From assembly GCA_947464885.1 (NCBI GenBank), contig CANHYZ010000001.1:1-29103 (forward strand): a stretch of DNA of 29,103 bases. Reading direction: 5' to 3'. Position numbers and translations under genes: made by a program. This stretch comes from Flavobacteriales bacterium (GTDB lineage: Bacteria > Bacteroidota > Bacteroidia > Flavobacteriales_D > Sanyastnellaceae). The notes below the pieces were generated by a model. It searched no databases. It saw nothing but the letters and a program-made list of their open reading frames with translations, and was not told where the DNA came from. This document shows positions 22,263 to 29,103 of this stretch, piece after piece (the first letter of the stretch is position 1; each line of letters opens with the position of its first letter).

Positions 22263-24023
22263 ATGAACGCGAAAAGAAGAAACGACATTATTGGATTTTG
22301 CATTACGACGTTATACATCTTAATCTATTTGGGATCCGGTGAATACAACTATCAGGAAATACATGACAGCCTAGAATACTTTGTAGCCAATGTCCGTTCC
22401 GCCTTGTTGTGCAATGATCTATGGCAACTTAATCCCAATGCACAAATTGACAGCTTGATGGGCGGTGTGCCGCGGTATTGCTTTCAACATGGGATTGATT
22501 TTTTCATGGTCCTCTTCACTCTGTTCGAGCCATTTCATGCGTATGCCATTAATTTCGTTTTGGTGCATGCTATTGCCTTTTTTGGATTCTATCTCTTCTT
22601 TCGAGACTGCTTGTTAACCGTTATTCCGGAATGGGGAAAAAAATATGAGCATTACGCCGCATTGTTTGCTGCTTGTTTTTCCGTTCTCCCGCTCTATCCT
22701 GTATTAGGTTTTACTTTCGCAGGACTGCCGTTATTAGCATGGTCATTTTATAATGTCAAGCAACGCAATAGCCTGCGCATTCAGGATGTTGTCATTCCTA
22801 TCGCTTTCGCTTTTCACTCTTCTTTCGTTTATATAGGTGTATTTGTGCTCATAATAGCGGGTAGCATTATCGCTGTTAACGTAATACGCGATAGAAAAAT
22901 TCAGACTTCTTCTTTTACCTGGTTTTGCCTGGTTTCAATTACATACGTCATTTGTAACTATTACCTTTTTTACCAAGTTTTGTTTGCTAAAGACTTTATT
23001 TCTCATCGAGAGGCCTGGACGCCAATTGGATATTCTTGGAAAGTATCAATTGGAGCAGCCATTTCTATGTTTACCCATGGTCATTACCATGCAGCAAGTC
23101 ATCACTTCATTTCGCTGTTTCTTTTAATCTTGACCATTCCTTTGACAATCATTCATCGGAAACAGTGGTCCCTACCCGCAAAGTTCATTGCTTTTATAAC
23201 CCTAATAGCTTTTGTTATTAGCGCATTTTACGGCTTTTGGCAATGGACACCTATAGTTGAATTAAAGGAAAAAAGCAGAATACTTAAAATATTCAAGTGG
23301 GACAGATTCTATTTTTTCAATCCCATTATCTGGACCGTTTTATTCACCGCACTTACCCTTTACGCCTTAGAATTTATAAGTAAACCGCTCGTCAAACGTA
23401 TTTTCTTAATCTTAGTTTTGACTTTGCAACTTGGGACTTCGATACTCACAGAAGGTACAGCGCGGCAGAATATCTTAATGTATTGCGAAAAAATCATCCC
23501 GGTTGCTTCCGAGACTCAGCAAATTTTCTTAGGCCCCGACTATTACCATCTCTACATCAATCATAGAGGCACTTTCACCGGATTTTTTCAAGAAGACGTT
23601 TTTGACCAAATTGATAAAACAATTCATCTGCCTAAAAGCAGCTATCGCGTAGGAAGTGTTGCTCTTAATCCTGCGCTAGCTCTTTACAATGGATTCTATA
23701 CGATTGATGGTTATATGACTAGCTATCCTAAAGAACATAAAGACAAAATCCTTGAGGTTATCGAGCTTGCCGTTGACCACAATAACGCGTCATATCAAAC
23801 CTTCTTGAATTGGGGAGGACGATGCTATTTGTTTTCGGATCTAAAAAACTGCAGCGACCCTAATGGATGCGCCGTCAATTATAATATCGCCGCCTTAAAA
23901 GCCCTCAACTGCCGATACCTCATGAGCTCATTTCAACTTAAAGCGAATGACCAGCTCGTATTTATTGAAACCTTTACCGGAACATTAAACCCTCAAAAAA
24001 TCTACCTTTACGAAATTCGCTGA
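22263..24023 (+). CDS. Multi-pass membrane protein, GT-C-like (DUF6044-like)
   Basis: 586 residues with roughly ten hydrophobic segments in the first ~400 residues and a ~170-residue C-terminal soluble part (IIPVASETQQIFLGPDYYHL ... KIYLYEIR). After the first membrane segment, the loop carries acidic residues (GEYNYQEIHDSLEYF), the position of the catalytic acid in GT-C glycosyltransferases. SLMGGVPRYCF follows. This layout resembles DUF6044-type proteins (recalled, not checked). GT-C enzymes use polyprenyl-phosphate sugars on the outer face of the inner membrane, which fits the DPM1-like gene directly upstream. Acceptor unknown; a large non-enzymatic membrane protein cannot be excluded. Confidence 0.6.
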   Translation: MNAKRRNDIIGFCITTLYILIYLGSGEYNYQEIHDSLEYFVANVRSALLCNDLWQLNPNAQIDSLMGGVPRYCFQHGIDFFMVLFTLFEPFHAYAINFVLVHAIAFFGFYLFFRDCLLTVIPEWGKKYEHYAALFAACFSVLPLYPVLGFTFAGLPLLAWSFYNVKQRNSLRIQDVVIPIAFAFHSSFVYIGVFVLIIAGSIIAVNVIRDRKIQTSSFTWFCLVSITYVICNYYLFYQVLFAKDFISHREAWTPIGYSWKVSIGAAISMFTHGHYHAASHHFISLFLLILTIPLTIIHRKQWSLPAKFIAFITLIAFVISAFYGFWQWTPIVELKEKSRILKIFKWDRFYFFNPIIWTVLFTALTLYALEFISKPLVKRIFLILVLTLQLGTSILTEGTARQNILMYCEKIIPVASETQQIFLGPDYYHLYINHRGTFTGFFQEDVFDQIDKTIHLPKSSYRVGSVALNPALALYNGFYTIDGYMTSYPKEHKDKILEVIELAVDHNNASYQTFLNWGGRCYLFSDLKNCSDPNGCAVNYNIAALKALNCRYLMSSFQLKANDQLVFIETFTGTLNPQKIYLYEIR

Positions 24024-24106
24024 ATAGCTAACCTGACCGATTTTATACCTTTAGACAAGTAAGCGACCAACACCTTGCGATCAATAAAACAATCCATAGC
24101 TTCAAC

Positions 24107-24742
24107 ATGAATAATGCCCAGTCTTATTATGAATCACGATTCACTTTCAACTCCGGACGCAGCGTAGTTTGGAAAGCAATTGCTGAGTTTCTGAACAAGT
24201 TTACACCACGTAACGCCAGTGTTCTTGATTTGGGCTGCGGATACGGCGACTTTATCAACAACATATCGGCCGAACACAAATACGCTATTGATCTAAATCC
24301 CGACAATAGCCAATTCATGAACAAGGATGTCCATTTTTTTGGAGCCTCAGTTCTCGATAAATTCCCCATACAGGATGAATCTTTAGACATTGTATTCGCA
24401 AGTAATTTATTGGAGCATTTTGATGATGGTGAACTAGCCATAATCATGAGCAACGTGAAGCGTTGTTTAAAGCCCGGTGGACGATTTATTGTGATGCAAC
24501 CCAATTACTACTATTGCTTCCGAGAGTACTGGGATGATTACACCCACAAAAAAGCCTTTAGCCATACCGCGATTACTGACTTCTTTAGGAGTTCCGGATT
24601 GACCATCGAAAAGGTGATTCCGCGTTTTATGCCATTCTCGCTTAAGTCACGACTTCCTAAATCCTATTGGTTGACGCGCTTTTACTTGAACTCACCCATT
24701 CGTCCCTTTGCCAAACAAATGCTCGTGGTTGCATCTAAGTAA
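24107..24742 (+). CDS. Class I SAM-dependent methyltransferase
   Basis: 211 residues. Rossmann motif I is VLDLGCGYGDF (about residues 39-49), an acidic end of beta-2 follows (YAIDLNP), then SLDIVFASNLLEHF (post-I/motif II, methyltransferase type 11 pattern) and LKPGGRFIVMQPNYYY. C-terminal residues (YWDDYTHKKAFSHTAITDFF) are frequent in methyltransferases of surface-polysaccharide clusters. It follows the GT-C-like gene by 83 nt on the same strand, so a role in modifying a glycan or its lipid-linked precursor is inferred. Target unknown. Confidence 0.82.
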   Translation: MNNAQSYYESRFTFNSGRSVVWKAIAEFLNKFTPRNASVLDLGCGYGDFINNISAEHKYAIDLNPDNSQFMNKDVHFFGASVLDKFPIQDESLDIVFASNLLEHFDDGELAIIMSNVKRCLKPGGRFIVMQPNYYYCFREYWDDYTHKKAFSHTAITDFFRSSGLTIEKVIPRFMPFSLKSRLPKSYWLTRFYLNSPIRPFAKQMLVVASK

Positions 24743-25040
24743 GGTCGAATGAAGTATAAAACATCACCGTAACCTCTTTTGCTATTGAATGGCCTTTAAT
24801 CTGAAAGGCTTAGATGGATATAATCTCAAAAAAATCCTCAAACATCGGGTCATGATTCCAGCCAGCAAGTAATTGACAGGCTAACCTACGTTCTTGTCTG
24901 AGATATACGTGTTGTTTACTCTATCAGTGTTGGACAAGCTGAGAAAACACGGACTCTGCTGTAAACAACCTTTCAGTGCAATTTAAAGTTCAGACATGCG
25001 CAATCAGACGCACGACATGTTGCCCCGAATCGTCGTTGTT

Positions 25041-25074
25041 CATTCGCCACTCGCCACTCGCCATTAAACATTCC
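25041..25074 (+). repeat. Heptanucleotide array upstream of pckA
   Basis: Units CATTCGC, CACTCGC, CACTCGC, CATTAAA, then CATTCC. This is the same CAYTNGY family and orientation as the array at 7757, again ending just upstream of a -7 element. No inverted partner was seen nearby. Confidence 0.72.
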
Positions 25075-25078
25075 TTCC

Positions 25079-25086
25079 TATCTTCG
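25079..25086 (+). promoter_or_regulatory. -7 promoter element of pckA
   Basis: TATCTTCG, one mismatch from TAnnTTTG, 37 nt before the ATG at 25124 and 4 nt after the heptad array. No -33 TTTG box is visible; the array occupies that position. Confidence 0.4.
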
Positions 25087-25123
25087 CGTTCGGTTCAATG
25101 AATAACCAAACTCACATTTCACC

Positions 25124-26740
25124 ATGACTCAAATCGGACACAAACCCGAAGGAGCCAATCTGGACTACCTCGGACTCAAACACGTAGCCACTGCCTACTG
25201 GAATTTGCACCCGGCAGAACTCGTAGAAGAAACCATCGGCCTTGGACAAGGCGTACTCACCAACACCGGCGCTCTGGCCATTGATACCGGAGAATTTACC
25301 GGTCGCTCGCCCAAGGACAAATTCATCGTTGCCGATGACACGACCAAAGACACCGTATGGTGGGGCGGTCAGTTCAATGTGCCGTTCGATTCCGAGAAAT
25401 TCGACCGTCTGCAAGCCCGTATTTGCGCTTACCTCACCAACCGTGACGTATATGTACGCGACATGTTTGCTTGTGCCGATGAGCGCTACCGTATTGGTGT
25501 GCGCGTTGTGACCGAATACCCTTGGAGCAACATGTTTGCATACAACATGTTCATCCGCCCCTCAAGCGAGCAGCTCGCCAACTTCACTCCCGACTGGAAC
25601 ATCATTTGTGCGCCGGGCTTTATGGCGATTCCTGATCAGGATGGCACCCGTCAGCACAACTTCGCCATACTGAATTTCACCAAGAAAATCGCCATCATCG
25701 GTGGTACCGGTTATACCGGTGAAATCAAGAAAGGAATTTTCACTGTGCTTAACTACGTATTGCCGCAAGACAAGAACGTCCTGAGCATGCACTGCTCGGC
25801 CAATATCGGCGCAGCAGGCGACACCGCCGTTTTCTTCGGTCTGAGCGGAACCGGTAAGACCACGCTGTCTTCCGATCCGAATCGTCAGCTCATCGGCGAC
25901 GACGAGCACGGCTGGACGGACACTACCGTGTTCAACTTTGAAGGTGGTTGCTATGCGAAGACCATCGATTTGACGCACGAAAAAGAACCGCAGATTTATG
26001 ACGCCATTAAGTTTGGCGCTATCCTGGAAAACATCGGCTTTGAAGACGATGGCGTAACTCCCGATTATTCGAACTGCGAGAAAACCGAAAACACCCGTGT
26101 AAGCTATCCGCTCACACACATCGACAATACCGTGAATCCATCAGTGGGTGGTATTCCGAAAAACATTTTCTTCCTCACCTGCGATGCATCCGGTGTTTTG
26201 CCTCCGATTGCGAAGCTTACTAAAGGCCAGGCGATGTACCAATTCATCAGCGGATACACCGCCAAGGTTGCAGGAACAGAAGCCGGAATCACCGAACCAA
26301 CCACGACATTCAGCGCTTGTTTCGGTGCACCATTCCTTCCACTCCACCCTACCAAGTATGCTGAGATGCTCGGCAAGAAAATGGAAGCAAGTGGAGCGCA
26401 AGTGTGGCTCATCAATACCGGCTGGAGCGGTGGCGCTTATGGCACCGGAGAGCGTATGAAGCTCAAGTATACTCGCGCCATGATTACAGCAGCATTGGAA
26501 GGCAAACTGGACGGCGTTCAGTATGAAACGCATGACATTTTCGGTCTTCAAATGCCTACTACCTGTGCAGAGGTACCCGCAGAGTTGCTCAACCCGCGCA
26601 ACACTTGGAAAGACAAATCAGCCTACGATGCAAAAGCCAATGAACTCGCCGAGAAGTTTGTGAAGAACTTCGAGAAGTTCAAGGAATTTGCGAATGAAGA
26701 GATTTTGTCAGCTGCCCCAAAACTGATGGCAAAGGCATAA
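25124..26740 (+). CDS. pckA: Phosphoenolpyruvate carboxykinase (ATP)
   Basis: 538 residues, full length for the ATP-dependent enzyme, which converts oxaloacetate + ATP to phosphoenolpyruvate + CO2 + ADP, the first committed step of gluconeogenesis. Visible motifs: substrate-binding TGEFTGRSPKDKF near residue 60, the kinase-1a P-loop GLSGTGKTTL at about 239-248, and kinase-2 LIGDDEHGW at 256-264 with the Asp pair for metal/nucleotide. ARAM-type nucleotide contacts appear later (NTGWSGGAYGTGERMKLKYT). No signal peptide; cytoplasmic. The gene is GC-richer than the preceding cluster and codon use looks strongly biased, as for a highly expressed enzyme. A promoter with a heptad array precedes it and a hairpin at 26765 follows. 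Confidence 0.97.
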   Translation: MTQIGHKPEGANLDYLGLKHVATAYWNLHPAELVEETIGLGQGVLTNTGALAIDTGEFTGRSPKDKFIVADDTTKDTVWWGGQFNVPFDSEKFDRLQARICAYLTNRDVYVRDMFACADERYRIGVRVVTEYPWSNMFAYNMFIRPSSEQLANFTPDWNIICAPGFMAIPDQDGTRQHNFAILNFTKKIAIIGGTGYTGEIKKGIFTVLNYVLPQDKNVLSMHCSANIGAAGDTAVFFGLSGTGKTTLSSDPNRQLIGDDEHGWTDTTVFNFEGGCYAKTIDLTHEKEPQIYDAIKFGAILENIGFEDDGVTPDYSNCEKTENTRVSYPLTHIDNTVNPSVGGIPKNIFFLTCDASGVLPPIAKLTKGQAMYQFISGYTAKVAGTEAGITEPTTTFSACFGAPFLPLHPTKYAEMLGKKMEASGAQVWLINTGWSGGAYGTGERMKLKYTRAMITAALEGKLDGVQYETHDIFGLQMPTTCAEVPAELLNPRNTWKDKSAYDAKANELAEKFVKNFEKFKEFANEEILSAAPKLMAKA

Positions 26741-26764
26741 GTCAACTATTCAAACAAACCAATA

Positions 26765-26792
26765 CCAACGCCTCGCAATAGCGGGGCGTTGG
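26765..26792 (+). terminator. Hairpin after pckA
   Basis: CCAACGCC (26765-26772) pairs with GGCGTTGG (26785-26792); the inner TCGC/GCGG adds four pairs (one wobble) around an AATA loop, 12 bp in all. No T-tract follows on the plus strand, so termination strength is uncertain. Confidence 0.6.
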
Positions 26793-26807
26793 CATAGAAA
26801 AGCCAAA

Positions 26808-27503
26808 ATGAGGTACATCCTTTTCGTCCTGACCTGCTTGCTTACCCTTTCACTGGAAGCACAAACCTCCTTCACCCTTCAATCGGGAGTATTTATGAAT
26901 GAGCTTGAAGGTGGCTTTGTGAATACCACATCCATAAAGGGAACGAGTTTAAGCATCGGTCTTTCCATAGATCACACACGAGGAAGAGTGTTTGGCTGGT
27001 CATGCGGATATAGTGCTTTCAACAAGTCGTTCGAGTTCGGTTATCCGATAACTACCACCGGCACCATACCGCAAGAAGGACATTACGCAACCGGCTATGT
27101 GGTGAGAGCCCATGAACTACAATCCGCCTTCCTCATGCGACTGGGAAAGCACATCAACTTAAGCGCAGGACCTTACGTTCAAATCAACACCGATGACATC
27201 GTTGCCGGGATGGGTGTGGACGAGGACTTTTATTACCCTTCCCTCCCGCAAGATCTCTACAACAGTATCGAATTTGGGTATCAAGGAAAACTGCAGGTTC
27301 AATTTTTCCTCGGTAATCATTTCTATTTCGGTGGATTTGCCAACGCAGGAGCTTCCGTCACCGATCTGCGCACCAAAGCCTGGAATGACGCCTGGTCATT
27401 TATCACCGGCCAACAAGAAGAATGGGATAGCACCCCCGTGAAAAACGTCTATCAGCATTACGGTGTTTGCATCGGACTCCGAACCAAACAAAAAGACGAT
27501 TGA
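26808..27503 (+). CDS. Predicted outer-membrane beta-barrel-like protein, unknown family
   Basis: 231 residues. MRYILFVLTCLLTLSLEAQT is a signal peptide cleaved near EAQ. The mature part is built of alternating hydrophobic/polar strands with aromatic and glycine residues (FTLQSGVFMNELEGG, RVFGWSCGYSAFNKSFEFGY, HINLSAGPYVQI, HFYFGGFANAGASV), typical of an 8-stranded OMP-like barrel. It ends in a short charged tail (GLRTKQKDD), so the usual C-terminal aromatic is missing. It is followed 14 nt later by the TonB-dependent receptor gene, so it may be a co-transcribed accessory protein. No function is assigned. Confidence 0.65.
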   Translation: MRYILFVLTCLLTLSLEAQTSFTLQSGVFMNELEGGFVNTTSIKGTSLSIGLSIDHTRGRVFGWSCGYSAFNKSFEFGYPITTTGTIPQEGHYATGYVVRAHELQSAFLMRLGKHINLSAGPYVQINTDDIVAGMGVDEDFYYPSLPQDLYNSIEFGYQGKLQVQFFLGNHFYFGGFANAGASVTDLRTKAWNDAWSFITGQQEEWDSTPVKNVYQHYGVCIGLRTKQKDD

Positions 27504-27517
27504 ATTGTTTTGCAACC

Positions 27518-29103
27518 ATGCGAACCTTTTCACTCCCTTTACTCCACTTTCCACTAACCTTCATCCTAGTCCTTTGGGCCGCTTTTGCCACGGCGCAAAC
27601 CACTTCTATTTCAGGGACCATTACCGCGCTTCCGGCCAATGAGCCGGTACCTTTCGTGCCTGTCGTCATCCAAGGCACCAACACAGGGTCGACAACAGAC
27701 ATTGACGGAAAGTACTCCATAGGCAACCTGCAACCGGGGCTGTATAACATTGAGTGCGCTGCTATCGGCTACAAAAAAGTCATTGTATTCGAAGTGGAGG
27801 CCACCAAGGATCGCCCTGCAATCGTCAATATTCAATTAGAAGAAGTCGTCAATGAAACAGGTCCGGTGGAAATCGTTGGCACACGGCGCTCGAACGAAGA
27901 TGAGTCGCCCGTTTCGGTTCGTTCCATCGGGGTGAATGAAATCAAGCGTAATCCGGGCGGTGACCGCGACATCTCTAAAGTGATTCGCACGCTGCCCGGT
28001 GTAGCAGCGATTCCCAGCTTCCGCAATGACCTGATTATTCGCGGTGGAGCGGCCAACGAGAACCGCTTCTACATCGACGGCATCGAAATCCCGAACATCA
28101 ATCACTTCGCCACACAAGGCTCCAACGGTGGTCCGCGTGGACTCATCAACGTCGATTTGATTAACGAAGTGGAGTTTTATTCCGGAGCATACCCTGCTGC
28201 TCGTGGCAATGCGCTCAGCAGTGTGATGGAGTTTCAGTTCAAAGACCCCAAGCGCGACAAGTGGGCCAGTAACATCATTGTAGGCAGCAGCGATATCGGT
28301 ATCACGCTCGAAGGTCCAACCGGCAAAAACTCCGGGCTGACGTTTTCGGCGCGCAGAAGCTATTTGCAGTTTCTCTTCAGTGCACTGGGGCTGCCTTTTC
28401 TTCCGGCCTACAACGACTACAACCTGAAATGGAAATGGGACATCAACGAGAAAAACAAGCTCTCGATTCTTTCTCTGGGTGCGCTCGATAATTTCACCTT
28501 AAACCTGAAACTGGCCGAAGACACGGCCAATGAAAACTTCGACTTCAATCGTTACCTGCTCGACAACCTCGTCATCAACAACCAGTGGAACTATGCCTTT
28601 GGTGTGAAGTGGGATCATTACGGAGATAAGAGTAAATGGACGGTTGTGGCTAGTCGCAATATGCTACAGAATGATGCTTACAAGTATTACGACAACGACG
28701 AGACCAAAGCCCGCAAGTTTGACTACAGCAGCAGTGAGCAAGAAAATAAGCTGCGCATTGAAAACAAGATCTCGGGCCAAGGCTGGAAACTGCTTTATGG
28801 CGTTTCGTATGAATATGCCCAGTACTTCAACTATTCCAACTTGAGTGAATACAACCCGGCTATACAAGACACCTTCCGGGTTGATTACCGAACGAATTTC
28901 AACATGCACAAATACGGCGCATTCGTTCAGTCGAGTAAGACTTTGCTCAACGATCGCGTGACGCTCTCGGCCGGTTTGCGCGCCGACGGCAATGATTTCA
29001 ATGCCTCGATGAGCAATCTGAAAAACCAGATTTCGCCGCGTGTCTCATTGCGCTACAGCTTCGCCCCGCAGTGGAGCTTCAACGCGAATGCCGGTATTTA
29101 CTA
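27518..29103 (+). CDS. TonB-dependent receptor with carboxypeptidase-regulatory-like domain (cut by right edge)
   Basis: The ATG at 27518 opens a frame that runs off the right edge (528 codons visible). The signal peptide is the first ~26 residues (LPLLHFPLTFILVLWAAFAT, cleavage near AQT). Residues about 28-115 form a carboxypeptidase-regulatory-like domain (SISGTITALPANEPVPFVPV, GKYSIGNLQPGLYNIECAAI). The plug has VIRTLPGVAAIPSFRNDLII, RGGAANENRFYIDGIEIPN and EFYSGAYPAARGNALSSVME, followed by barrel strands. It shares domain order with the receptor at 4467 but the sequences are clearly different. It follows the barrel-like gene by 14 nt. Substrate unknown. Confidence 0.9.
   Translation, partial: MRTFSLPLLHFPLTFILVLWAAFATAQTTSISGTITALPANEPVPFVPVVIQGTNTGSTTDIDGKYSIGNLQPGLYNIECAAIGYKKVIVFEVEATKDRPAIVNIQLEEVVNETGPVEIVGTRRSNEDESPVSVRSIGVNEIKRNPGGDRDISKVIRTLPGVAAIPSFRNDLIIRGGAANENRFYIDGIEIPNINHFATQGSNGGPRGLINVDLINEVEFYSGAYPAARGNALSSVMEFQFKDPKRDKWASNIIVGSSDIGITLEGPTGKNSGLTFSARRSYLQFLFSALGLPFLPAYNDYNLKWKWDINEKNKLSILSLGALDNFTLNLKLAEDTANENFDFNRYLLDNLVINNQWNYAFGVKWDHYGDKSKWTVVASRNMLQNDAYKYYDNDETKARKFDYSSSEQENKLRIENKISGQGWKLLYGVSYEYAQYFNYSNLSEYNPAIQDTFRVDYRTNFNMHKYGAFVQSSKTLLNDRVTLSAGLRADGNDFNASMSNLKNQISPRVSLRYSFAPQWSFNANAGIY

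Larger units (their letters stand above)
24743..25123. other. 381-nt intergenic region before pckA
   Basis: No open reading frame with coding character was found. A 6-bp hairpin (GCCTTT at 24792 with AAAGGC at 24804) could weakly terminate the methyltransferase transcript. The right end holds the heptad array (25041-25074) and a pckA -7 element. The middle 200 nt show nothing recognisable. Confidence 0.6.

Noticed and set aside
25562..26119. 185-residue frame antisense to pckA
   Set aside because: Shadow of a highly biased, conserved enzyme gene; no promoter or homology visible.

Overview
The window is chromosomal DNA from a member of the Bacteroidota, most likely a Flavobacteriales-type organism. 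Evidence: three proteins end in type IX secretion system (T9SS) type A sorting domains; there are two SusC-like TonB-dependent receptors with N-terminal carboxypeptidase-regulatory-like domains, one followed by a DUF4249-type lipoprotein; many upstream regions carry a TAnnTTTG -7 element (the Bacteroidota sigma-ABfr promoter type); and clear Shine-Dalgarno sequences are scarce. No tRNA, rRNA, insertion sequence, phage gene or CRISPR array was seen. Every assignment was read by eye from the sequence; no database search was run.

Layout. 1-966 (-): N-terminal part of a DUF5686-type outer-membrane protein, cut by the left edge. 1176-4331 (+): large T9SS-exported protein with Ig-like repeats and a GEVED domain. 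4467-7644 (+): TonB-dependent receptor plus DUF4249 lipoprotein, translationally coupled. 7640-8396: inverted pair of heptanucleotide arrays, then phnA starting at TTG. 8471-11277 (-): small T9SS protein and a collagen-like surface protein. 11411-11654: decayed second copy of the phnA promoter region and 5' end. 11682-12476 (+): inositol monophosphatase family enzyme. 12527-15214 (-): T9SS protein with seven copies of a ~110-residue calcium-loop/cysteine module. 15349-16724: two convergent secreted proteins with carboxypeptidase-regulatory-like domains. 16788-18159 (-): Bpt/Ate1-like transferase and DUF2752 membrane protein. 18293-19061 (+): 57-residue small protein and a secreted HYR-like protein. 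19156-20969 (+): isopenicillin-N-synthase-like dioxygenase and two small conserved genes. 21223-24742 (+): AT-richer cluster of DPM1-like GT2, GT-C-like membrane protein and methyltransferase. 25124-26740 (+): ATP-dependent PEP carboxykinase. 26808-29103 (+): beta-barrel-like protein and a second TonB-dependent receptor, cut by the right edge.

How it fits together. Much of the coding capacity goes to the cell surface: T9SS-displayed adhesin-like or binding proteins (Ig-like, collagen-like, starch-binding-like folds), TonB uptake, and a possible lipid-linked glycan modification set. Housekeeping metabolism (pckA, inositol monophosphatase family, phnA) is interspersed. The most unusual observations are the phnA relic with its duplicated heptad-array upstream region, the heptad family next to promoter -7 elements (phnA, pckA), the seven-module calcium/cysteine repeat protein, the GT2 + GT-C-like + methyltransferase cluster, and the Bpt-like/DUF2752 pair.
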